A stretch of DNA of 16,952 nucleotides from CAXTPV01 sp964249405 (GTDB lineage: Bacteria > Pseudomonadota > Alphaproteobacteria > Acetobacterales > Acetobacteraceae). Within the stretch, counting starts at the first letter, position 1. The number at the start of each line of letters is the position of its first letter. The DNA lies in the NCBI GenBank assembly GCA_964249405.1, contig CAXUBX010000069.1, positions 1 to 16,952 on the forward strand. Direction: 5' to 3'. This document shows, piece after piece, positions 1 through 5,941 of the stretch. The notes under the pieces are model-generated. The model saw nothing but the letters and a program-made list of their open reading frames with translations, ran no database searches and had not been told where the DNA came from. The translations under genes were made by a program, and so were the position numbers.

Positions 1-330
1 GTATGGGGGTGTCTTCAGGAGGCGGGGCGACGGTGGCCGGAGGGGCGCCTCGAAGGTCACCGGCATCGTGTCTTAGCACTTACCCGGAAGCCCGGTTATA
101 GATCGAGTCCGGTATGCGCTCATTTCGGACGTTCAGTGCCAGCGTCCGGGTGCTCAGAAGCGGACGTTCCCGTGCGGTAATCAGGACTTGCAGGCGGACA
201 ATCGGTCGTAACTTCTGGCCGCCTAAAGGCGCTGTTTAGTCTCGGGCCCCGGGTGGCCGAAAGTCTTGATTTGTGGCCGAGTCGGCGGGAGGGTAGACCG
301 TTGAGGTCAGCGAGGCGACGGCAAGACATA

Positions 331-370
331 ACATCTTGTTTTATGGTCCAAGCCAATAATGTGAACAAAT
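331..370 (+). promoter_or_regulatory. AT-rich probable promoter zone of the TIR-caspase operon
   Basis: The only AT-rich stretch upstream of the operon lies here, 25 to 65 bases before the GTG start. It contains TTGTTT at 336-341 and AATAAT at 355-360. These resemble -35 and -10 hexamers, but the spacer is only 13 bases, so the exact boxes are not resolved. The call rests on composition and position. Confidence 0.25.
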
Positions 371-377
371 CAGTTGT

Positions 378-387
378 AGGAAGAGGA
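378..387 (+). promoter_or_regulatory. Ribosome binding site deciding the GTG start of the TIR gene
   Basis: AGGAAGAGGA lies 8 bases before the GTG at 396. It is a strong Shine-Dalgarno match at normal spacing and supports GTG 396 as the first codon of the operon. Confidence 0.75.
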
Positions 388-395
388 ACGTTCAG

Positions 396-767
396 GTGCC
401 TGACAATAACAGAGTGTTTGTTGCTTTCGCGATCGAGGACGAGCGTCAGCGTGACTTGCTGAAGGGCCAGTCACTCCACCCGAAGTCGACGTTCGAATAT
501 GTCGATCTGTCGGTTAAGGAGGCATATGAGACGGGCTGGAAGGAAAAGGTGCGGACCCGTATCAAGGGATGTCACGGGGTGATCGCGCTGGTCAGCAAGA
601 ACTCCGCCGGCTCCGAGGGCCAGAAGTGGGAAATCGCCTGCGCCCAGGAAGAGAAGAAGCCGATCCTTGGCGTCCGCGCCTATGCCGACGACAAGAGCAC
701 GATCGCCGGCATCACGGTCAAGGATTGGACGAAGGACAACCTGTCAAACTTCATCGATAGCCTCTGA
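396..767 (+). CDS. thsB: TIR-like domain protein, probable type IV Thoeris ThsB
   Basis: A 123-residue single-domain protein with a TIR-like flavodoxin fold of the DUF1863/ThsB kind. The first strand, RVFVAFAIED (residues 6-15), is followed by a helix, a second strand (TFEYVDLSV, 32-40), a helix with the KEKVRTRI segment, and the hydrophobic strand GVIALVSKNS (61-70). The KWEIACA segment (77-83) carries Glu79, at the position of the catalytic glutamate of NAD-consuming TIR domains. In Thoeris, ThsB senses phage infection and converts NAD+ into a cyclic ADP-ribose isomer; in type IV this product activates a caspase-like protease. The GTG start is fixed by AGGAAGAGGA 8 bases upstream. The protease gene begins 9 bases after the stop, so the two are almost certainly cotranscribed. 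The family call is by motif and context. A TIR-like protein with another partner role is the alternative. Confidence 0.85.
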   Translation: MPDNNRVFVAFAIEDERQRDLLKGQSLHPKSTFEYVDLSVKEAYETGWKEKVRTRIKGCHGVIALVSKNSAGSEGQKWEIACAQEEKKPILGVRAYADDKSTIAGITVKDWTKDNLSNFIDSL

Positions 768-776
768 GGTCGCGCG

Positions 777-1748
777 ATGCGCAAGGCTCTGGTCATCGGG
801 ATCGACTACTACGCGACCGGCGGCTCGCTCTCCGGCTGCGTCAACGATGCCCACCGTGTGTCGGCCATGTTGGAGAGCCATTCGGACGGCTCTCCGAATT
901 TTGACGTTCTGCTCGTCACCGCCAGCAGCGACCGCGATCAGATCACCTTCAGGAAGCTGAAAGACTTGGTGGTCGAACTCTTTAAGTCGGAAGACGATAT
1001 CGCCCTGCTCTACTTCGCGGGGCATGGGCACGTCGAAGCGACAGGAGGTTATATTTGCGGTAGCGACAGCCGCAAGGGCGACGAAGGCCTGGCGCTCGGC
1101 GAGATCATGTCTCTTGCCGGCCATTCAAAGGCGAAGAACCGGATCGTCATCCTCGATAGCTGCCACAGCGGGGCGGCCGGCGCCGACCCGCTGAAGCCGG
1201 GCGTGTCCGAAGTAACGGCCGGCGTCACCATCCTCACCGCATCGCGCGCGGATGAGGGCGCGGCCGAGGTCGGCGGGAGCGGCATCTTCACCGATCTGCT
1301 GGTCGACGCCCTCGGGGGAGCTGCCGCCAACCTGGTAGGGGAAGTGACCCCCGGCAGCGTTTACGCCCACATCGACCAATCACTCGGCTCCTGGGCGCAG
1401 CGACCGGTGTTCAAGACCAACGTCTCCGGCTTTGTCTCGCTGCGGAAGGTCCGGCCGCCGATCGACGTCGAGATTTTGCGGGCGCTTCCGAAGCTGTTCC
1501 CCGATCACGGGTTCCAGTTGCAGCTCGATCCCAGCTTCGAGCCCGAGCTTCCCAGCCAGGGCCTCAATCCGGGAGCAAATCCCGACAATACGAAGATTTT
1601 CTCTCAGCTTCAGAAGCTGAACCGAGTAAATCTACTGATCCCGAACTCTCAGCCGCACATGTATCACGCTGCCATCAACTCGGACACGGTTCGGCTTACG
1701 GCGTTGGGCGAGCACTATCGTCGGTTGGCTTTAAAGAAGCGGATTTGA
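777..1748 (+). CDS. thsA: Caspase-like (C14) protease, probable type IV Thoeris effector ThsA
   Basis: A 323-residue protein. The N-terminal caspase/metacaspase p20-like domain starts at once (KALVIGIDYY, 3-12). It has the conserved GCVNDA segment (20-25), the catalytic histidine in YFAGHGH (His83) and the catalytic cysteine in LDSCHSG (Cys129). The caspase fold probably ends near residue 222 (SGFVSLRK). A distinct C-terminal part of about 100 residues follows, ending in a helix-rich segment around VRLTALGEHY (305-314). This tail is not part of ordinary metacaspases and is the natural candidate for binding the TIR-made signal. There is no signal peptide or membrane segment, so it should be cytosolic. 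In type IV Thoeris the activated protease cleaves many host proteins and aborts infection. It lies 9 bases after the TIR gene and 1 base before a small RyR-like gene. Family and catalytic residues are seen; ligand activation is inferred. Confidence 0.88.
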   Translation: MRKALVIGIDYYATGGSLSGCVNDAHRVSAMLESHSDGSPNFDVLLVTASSDRDQITFRKLKDLVVELFKSEDDIALLYFAGHGHVEATGGYICGSDSRKGDEGLALGEIMSLAGHSKAKNRIVILDSCHSGAAGADPLKPGVSEVTAGVTILTASRADEGAAEVGGSGIFTDLLVDALGGAAANLVGEVTPGSVYAHIDQSLGSWAQRPVFKTNVSGFVSLRKVRPPIDVEILRALPKLFPDHGFQLQLDPSFEPELPSQGLNPGANPDNTKIFSQLQKLNRVNLLIPNSQPHMYHAAINSDTVRLTALGEHYRRLALKKRI

Positions 1749-1749
1749 G

Positions 1750-2013
1750 ATGCCCGAGGAAAAGGCCTTGCTGGAGCAGCTCGCCGCAATCGAGCATGAA
1801 CGGTGGGCGCATTGGCAGCGCTTCATGCATAGGAAGGGCGAGCGCAAGCCGGACGGGAGCCTGGTTCTACCGGCCGACCTCGTTGCGAAGTGGGAGCGGT
1901 TGATCGAGACGCCCTACGCGCAGTTGACCGACAAGGAGAGGGAGAGCGACCGCGAACAGGTCAGGCGTTATCTCCCGGTCGTTGCCCAAGCTTACGGGAC
2001 CCCCTTGGAATAG
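1750..2013 (+). CDS. Small RyR-like domain protein, third gene of the TIR-caspase operon
   Basis: An 87-residue soluble protein whose ATG comes one base after the caspase stop, so it is translationally linked to the defence pair. The helix IEHERWAHWQRFMH (14-27) and the later block LVAKWERLIETPYAQL with ERESDREQVRRYLP (44-75) match the layout of stand-alone bacterial RyR-like domains: a leading H-E-x-W helix, then a conserved Y-x-x-L segment with E-x-x-x-D-R. Such small proteins occur in phages and in prokaryotic conflict loci, where RyR domains have been proposed to bind nucleotide-derived ligands. Nothing in it suggests an enzyme. Possible roles are a signal sponge or sensor, a regulator of the protease, or a subunit joining TIR and caspase. 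RyR-like assignment is by eye and is moderately secure; the role is unknown. Confidence 0.7.
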   Translation: MPEEKALLEQLAAIEHERWAHWQRFMHRKGERKPDGSLVLPADLVAKWERLIETPYAQLTDKERESDREQVRRYLPVVAQAYGTPLE

Positions 2014-2037
2014 TCCGGCTACGACTCGCGGCCGTAA

Positions 2038-2071
2038 AGGCCCTTGTCCGCCAAGACAGCGGCGGCGGGCC
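2038..2071 (+). terminator. Imperfect GC hairpin after the defence operon
   Basis: GGCCC and CCGCC on the left arm can pair with GGCGG and GGGCC on the right arm around a short loop, with an unpaired TTGT bulge. It begins about 25 bases after the RyR-like stop and could end the operon transcript. There is no T-tract, so this is weak. Confidence 0.25.
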
Positions 2072-2221
2072 ATGAACTTGAGTTTCGGTTAGAGAGTCCT
2101 TGCGAGTCGCGGTTTTGCCCGTCGAAACAACGGTAGGGTAGCAAATCGGACTTCTCGGAAAGTGCGAAAGCTCCTACGGTGCTTGTCTGTCGGCACTATC
2201 CCAAAGCACGGCATACTCAGT

Positions 2222-2235
2222 AGAAGGCTCAGATA
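2222..2235 (+). promoter_or_regulatory. Shine-Dalgarno and apparent ATA start of the cysteine-rich gene
   Basis: AGAAGG at 2222-2227 is the only good ribosome binding site ahead of the cysteine-rich gene. It sits 17 bases before the TTG at 2245, which is too far, but exactly 5 bases before an in-frame ATA at 2233. Reading from the ATA adds Arg-Ile-Leu-Leu ahead of the hydrophobic run and completes a normal signal peptide with a positive N-region. Either ATA is used as a rare start or an ancestral ATG has mutated. Confidence 0.45.
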
Positions 2236-2244
2236 AGAATTCTC

Positions 2245-2550
2245 TTGTCCTCAGTGTTGGTCCTCTGTGGATTGTCAAACATCGCGGTCTCTGCTTCATG
2301 GACTTCTTCACTAAGCCTAGCAACACGAGAGCAAAAATCGCCAAGCCGGACTGCCGATTGTTTCAAGGTCCATGATAGTTACTTAGCCTCCGAATATCTC
2401 AAGCGTCTCCTTGAGATAAAGAAGGTGTCAGACCAGTGCCTCGAAGAAGACGATGTTTGTTGGGATCGCGAGCATGGATCGCTCGGAACGTGCTGCGCGG
2501 GACTGACGTGTAAGATAGTTGGTTCTTACGGCCGACAATGCAGCCAGTAA
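2245..2550 (+). CDS. Secreted cysteine-rich protein with inhibitor-cystine-knot-like spacing
   Basis: Read from TTG 2245 this is 101 residues; from the better placed ATA at 2233 it is 105. The N-terminus is hydrophobic (SSVLVLCGL) and ends in AVSA, a plausible signal peptidase site. The C-terminal 37 residues hold six cysteines (65, 72, 83, 84, 89, 99) in the order C-x6-C-x10-CC-x4-C-x9-C, with the segment TCCAGLTC. This spacing is that of inhibitor cystine knots (knottins), known mainly from animal toxins and plant or fungal inhibitors and rarely reported in bacteria. Two other cysteines (8 and 39) lie outside the knot. The gene is AT-richer than the core genome and is followed by another exported protein. 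I recognise no named family. A chance cysteine pattern in a lineage-specific protein is the alternative. Confidence 0.6.
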   Translation: MSSVLVLCGLSNIAVSASWTSSLSLATREQKSPSRTADCFKVHDSYLASEYLKRLLEIKKVSDQCLEEDDVCWDREHGSLGTCCAGLTCKIVGSYGRQCSQ

Positions 2551-2811
2551 TCTCTGCCGCCGGATTGGCATGCTGGACCTTATGGGCGAGAGCCGGACGG
2601 TGCTATGGTTGCTAGCGTTCGGACTCATAAACCAATACGTGACGCTTGCAACGATCTAGTCTGCGCAGAGATAGTTGTCGCTAAGCTTGTACTAGCGGGT
2701 AGCGATCCTTCGAAAAATTTCAGCCCGCAAAAATGTGCTCGAGAGCATCGCGAGGGCGGTAGAGTACTGGGTCCTATCGGTGAACGTTTCTTGAGTAAGA
2801 TAGAGGGTAAT

Positions 2812-3624
2812 ATGCGCGCGTTTGCATCTCTGTTCTTAGTGCTGGCTGCGTCCATGTCTCGGGCCGACGGTGCCGGCCCCAACTACAAGTTTACGACGGC
2901 GCACCCACCACTGCTAAAGACGTTTGGTATGTCAGTGGTAAGCATAAATCCAACGAGCGTCATGATGCCAGTGGGTCGACCCTTTAGCTGGTCTACGTCT
3001 GAAAGTCACAAGTCGCGGTCACGCCATTGGCATAGCGGGACTTGGCCGTTTGCGAGATACCATATCACAGACTACTACGTAACAAGCAATCGCAAGTTCA
3101 CTATCAGTCGATATTTGGTTTGGGTTATTATAGACCCGCCTCTGCATACGAACGCCCAAGAAGTCATTAAAATAGTCGAGAAACGGGGTTACTCTAGATC
3201 AGAACGAGATCAGCTAGTACAGTCTTTGTCCGCCAAGGCTGGCGGAGATGCATTTGGGCTTTCAATCGAGGCCGCCTACTCAATCAACCTGACGAAAGAA
3301 GACACGCAGTTCTGGCAAGAGGAGCAAACACGGGAACAGGATAAGACACTTTCTGCCAAAACAGATTACGACGTCTGGCAATTACTTGATGTAATACAAC
3401 TTGACGAGTCCGTCCAAAGCAGTGAAGCGGCGGATCGTCCTAGATCAGCAATCGGCCCGTGGGAGCCTCAACAGCACCTATTGAAGGTGGTCAAGTCGAC
3501 CTGGGAAGATGATGCCCCGGATCGAAATCCTGCTTTTGCTGCGCAGGCGCCGAACTCTCCTCCATCGACTCTCGAAACTGCGTCAAAGATCCTGCTGTCC
3601 ATCGATGAGAGTGCTTCCAAATGA
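2812..3624 (+). CDS. Secreted protein of unknown family
   Basis: A 270-residue protein starting at ATG 2812, with GAGGG 4 bases upstream and a signal peptide beginning MRAFASLFLVLAASMSRA, probably cut after SRA. An in-frame ATG at 2605 exists, but the 69 residues it adds look unlike protein and would bury the signal peptide. The mature part has a Trp/His/Ser-rich region (around SRSRHWHSGTWPF), a hydrophobic strand (RYLVWVIIDPP), and then a segment with SLSAKAGGDAFGLSIEAAYS followed by a Glu/Gln-rich, probably helical stretch. Alternating small and polar residues before an amphipathic segment recall secreted pore-forming or lectin-like proteins, but this is only a resemblance. The tail is Pro/Ser/Ala-rich. 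Composition is markedly AT-richer than flanking genes, which suggests transfer. It lies 261 bases after the cysteine-rich gene on the same strand and may be expressed with it. Function unknown. Confidence 0.7.
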   Translation: MRAFASLFLVLAASMSRADGAGPNYKFTTAHPPLLKTFGMSVVSINPTSVMMPVGRPFSWSTSESHKSRSRHWHSGTWPFARYHITDYYVTSNRKFTISRYLVWVIIDPPLHTNAQEVIKIVEKRGYSRSERDQLVQSLSAKAGGDAFGLSIEAAYSINLTKEDTQFWQEEQTREQDKTLSAKTDYDVWQLLDVIQLDESVQSSEAADRPRSAIGPWEPQQHLLKVVKSTWEDDAPDRNPAFAAQAPNSPPSTLETASKILLSIDESASK

Positions 3625-4099
3625 CGCGATCTGCCCCTCGATCTCATTAGATCGTCCTGTTCTCGCTGCGAGTTGCCTGGAAGCGGACCTTCCGGTTCTG
3701 GCCAGGAACGACTTCGTCCAGGATCCATCGCCTGCGCCAGCAACGCGCGTCGGGGAGCGAAGCGTCTCTGGCTCTAAGAGCCTTCTCTGATTGGGGTTGT
3801 CTGGGTCAAGCTGTTCCTGCCGCCGAGCGTGGCTGGGTCGAGATGCTCGCGCCGTTCGGTCGAAACCTACACCGTAGCGAGGGACTGCCGGCTCGGCTGA
3901 TCGAATAGCCGTAGCAGTGAGCACGGCCTGCGTTCTTCGGGGCAGCCACGCTCGAAAGCTCCCAGAGGACGAGCGTAGCAGTGTCCGCTTTTCGCTCCCG
4001 CTCACTCCATTGCTGCTGGTCTGCTCTCGGCCATTCGAAGATTAGCACCGTTTTCCGGTGATCGTAACGTCACCATCTATGAACTTAGCGCAAATGGAT
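3625..4099. other. Gene-free stretch after the secreted-protein gene
   Basis: Open frames on both strands exist here but none has a ribosome binding site, a family motif or convincing codon use, and they overlap each other. Words such as TGTCCGCTTTTC near 3980 and GAAGCGGACCTTCC near 3676 resemble the intergenic words left of the defence operon. I see no tRNA, inverted terminal repeats or transposase remains. It marks the passage from the AT-richer accessory block to the GC-rich core. Confidence 0.45.
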
Positions 4100-4284
4100 C
4101 TCGATGCGTCTGGCTCGGGGTCCGCGGCGAGCTGGCGACGGAGCAGAGATACGCCGCGTCGTCGGCGGTGAGACCCGTCGGGGTGGCGAGGTCAACGATG
4201 GCGTCGTGGTCGACGGTCGCCTCCTCGACGGCAAACCGCGTCCGCGGGCGGAACGCGGCGGCGCGGCGGTCGCGCCAGGCCGGG
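4100..4284 (-). pseudogene. Remnant of a VapC-type PIN-domain toxin
   Basis: Directly after the folP stop, one minus-strand frame shifted from folP reads RFAVEEATVDHDAIVDLATPTGLTADDAAYL in two joined blocks. The pattern V-D-H-D-A-[IV]-x-x-L-A then G-L-T-[AY]-x-D-A-A-Y-L is the C-terminal active-site region of VapC ribonucleases, including the acidic residue of the YDAAYL motif, here DDAAYL. The N-terminal half with the first catalytic Asp is absent, the usual terminal strand with its TLD motif is missing, and there is no own start codon. No VapB antitoxin is seen. I read it as a decayed toxin gene whose front part was lost where folP now ends. The match rests on about 30 residues. Confidence 0.4.
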
Positions 4285-5406
4285 TCACGGCGGCTCTCCG
4301 TCCCGCAGTGATCGGGTGGGGGGGCGACCAGACAGCGCGGTCTCGACGGCGAGGAACTGGCGGAGCGAGGCGACGTCGTGGACGCGGTGGATCGGGTCCG
4401 GAAAGGCCCGCGCGGCGGTCGAGGCGGCGAGGGTCGCGGGGCCGCGCGCCGCGGGATCGGAACCGCCGGGCCCGGCGAGACGGGCGAGGAAGGACTTGCG
4501 GGATACGCCGAGGAGCACGCGGGCGCCGAGATTGGCGAGGATGGGCAGGCGCCGGAGCAGGGCGAGGTTGTGCTCCGCGGTCTTCGCGAAGCCGATGCCG
4601 GGATCGACCACGATGCGGGCGCGCTCGATGCCGCCGGCGACCGCCGCGTCCACCCGCGCGGCGAGCTCGCTGACGACGTCCGGCACGACGTCGCGGTAGG
4701 TCGCGAGCGACGCCATCGTCTCGGGCGTGCCGCGCATGTGCATGATCGCGACCGTGCAGCGCGCGCCGGCCAGCAGCGGGATCGCGTCGGGATCGTGGGC
4801 GAGGCCGGAGACGTCGTTGACCATGCGCGCGCCGCGGTCGAGCGCGGCGCGCATCACCGCGGCGCGACGGGTGTCGACGGAGAGGATCGCGCCCGCGTCC
4901 CGGAGCCCGTCGAGGAGCGGCGCGATGCGGCGGATCTCCTCGTCGACGGAAGGGGGGACCGCGCCGGGACGGGTGCTCTCGCCGCCGATGTCGAGCAGCG
5001 CGGCGCCCTCGGCGACGAACCGGCGGCCGGCCTCGATCGCGCGCGCGGGATCGAGATGACGGCCGGCGTCGCTGAAGCTGTCCGGGGTCGCGTTGAGGAT
5101 CGCCATCACCAGCGGGCCGGGCGGCAGCGCGGCGTCCGGCGGGGCGGCGACGAGGCGGGCGAGCGCGTCGCGGAACGGCGCCGGGATGTCGGGGGCGCGG
5201 ACGAGCCCGGGGGCGGCGCCGGGCGCGTGGAGGCGCGCGAGGGTGAAGGCGGCGGGACCGCCCATGAAGGGGAGCGCCAGGCCGGCGGCGACCGCGTCCG
5301 CGGCTTCGGCGCCGGCGAGCAGGCCGAGCGGCTCGACGAGACGGAGGGTCCGGCGGGACGCCGGAGGACGAGCCAGGGCTCCCGCCCTTGACCCGGCCGG
5401 GGCCAC
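4285..5406 (-). CDS. folP: Dihydropteroate synthase
   Basis: Joins 6-hydroxymethyl-dihydropterin pyrophosphate with p-aminobenzoate in cytosolic folate synthesis; target of sulfonamides. With the GTG at 5406 it has 373 residues. The TIM-barrel core starts near residue 100 with MAILNATPDSFSD, then DIGGESTRPG (139-148), VDTRRA, NDVSG, MHMRGTPETM, VVDPGIGF, GVSRKSF and HRVHDVA, all in canonical order. The roughly 75 residues before the core (EPLGLLAGAEAADAVAAG onward) are a normal N-terminal extension of alphaproteobacterial FolP. The start is uncertain: the frame stays open to an ATG at 5643, but residues encoded upstream of 5406 look like translated intergenic DNA, and no ATG lies where homologous proteins should begin. 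The GTG sits inside a GC hairpin. The assignment itself is secure. Confidence 0.9.
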   Translation of the reverse strand: MAPAGSRAGALARPPASRRTLRLVEPLGLLAGAEAADAVAAGLALPFMGGPAAFTLARLHAPGAAPGLVRAPDIPAPFRDALARLVAAPPDAALPPGPLVMAILNATPDSFSDAGRHLDPARAIEAGRRFVAEGAALLDIGGESTRPGAVPPSVDEEIRRIAPLLDGLRDAGAILSVDTRRAAVMRAALDRGARMVNDVSGLAHDPDAIPLLAGARCTVAIMHMRGTPETMASLATYRDVVPDVVSELAARVDAAVAGGIERARIVVDPGIGFAKTAEHNLALLRRLPILANLGARVLLGVSRKSFLARLAGPGGSDPAARGPATLAASTAARAFPDPIHRVHDVASLRQFLAVETALSGRPPTRSLRDGEPP

Positions 5407-5415
5407 CTGCCCCGG
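5397..5415. repeat. GC hairpin at the 5' edge of folP
   Basis: CCGGGGC (5397-5403) and GCCCCGG (5409-5415) form a perfect 7-base stem with a 5-base loop. Together with nearby runs around 5345-5395 it looks like the GC-rich hairpin sequence repeated between genes of some Acetobacteraceae. It overlaps the nearest conventional start codon of folP. Copy number in the genome cannot be seen here. Confidence 0.4.
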
Positions 5416-5941
5416 ACCCCGATCCTGCGCGTGGGGGATTTCGAAGGTTCCGCCTTCAAGGGGAGCGAGGCCCGCTGCCTCGTTCCGTCCCCCGCTTGCA
5501 GCACCTTCGGGGCGCCGGCTCAAGGGCGGCCGGAGCCGGAGCCCGTCAGGGAACGGGTCGGCTCGGGCGGCGACGCGGCGGTCTCGCGGCGACGCGGCCG
5601 ACACGATCGCATCCGCATTCGCGTAGCGTTCCGCTTCCGACATGATTGGAGCGGAGGTGGGAAAGTCGACCTATCCAGGCGGATACCGGACGGCGGAATT
5701 GCACATTCTGATCGGAACCACCGGTCGCTGCGGAACGACGCCGCGCTTCGTCACGCATGGAAAATGGCCGCGTCGAGGCCCTCTGCAAGACCGTGCCGCC
5801 GCGACGATGCCTCCGTCGCGAACGCCGGCTGCCGCGATCGTGTGCAGATTGTGTTCTGGTTCCGGAACGTCTTGCAAGCTTGATCAATCCGCGTCGATCG
5901 GCGAGGAGCGCGCCGGGATCGAAACGGAGCAGAGCAGGGTG
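5416..5941. other. Intergenic region between divergent folP and secreted-protein gene
   Basis: About 530 bases, GC-rich, without a supportable gene. It contains a small hairpin (GAAGG at 5443-5447 with CCTTC at 5453-5457). The long frames that cross it on both strands belong to over-extended folP and over-extended secreted-protein readings. Promoters for both genes must lie here, but no clear -35/-10 pair stands out. Confidence 0.45.

Larger units (their letters stand above)
1..395. other. Left flank, no credible gene
   Basis: No open frame here looks like a protein. Frame 2 is open from the left edge to a TAG at 74-76 and could be the last codons of a gene outside the window, but about 24 residues are too few to judge. 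The first 300 bases are GC-rich; the last 70 or so before the TIR gene are clearly more AT-rich, as expected for a promoter. The word GAAGCGGAC followed by TTCC appears near 160 and again, slightly changed, near 3680. This hints at related degraded intergenic sequence on both sides of the defence and secreted-protein block, but it is too short to call an attachment site. No tRNA or integrase is visible. Confidence 0.5.

Noticed and set aside
120..368. An 82-residue minus-strand frame upstream of the TIR gene
   Set aside because: It covers the likely promoter, has no ribosome binding site, and its composition does not resemble a protein.
2022..2109. 8-base inverted repeat CGACTCGC / GCGAGTCG
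   Set aside because: The arms are 72 bases apart and do not extend, which is within chance expectation for a kilobase of sequence.
2605..2811. Upstream extension of the 270-residue secreted protein to ATG 2605
   Set aside because: It would place a typical signal peptide inside the protein. ATG 2812 has GAGGG at proper spacing and begins the signal peptide.
3509..4048. Several overlapping frames on both strands between the secreted-protein gene and the VapC remnant
   Set aside because: None has a start site, motif or consistent codon use; they overlap one another on opposite strands.
5642..5941. Upstream extension of the large secreted protein
   Set aside because: The 100 added residues look like translated intergenic DNA and bury the signal peptide that begins at 5942.
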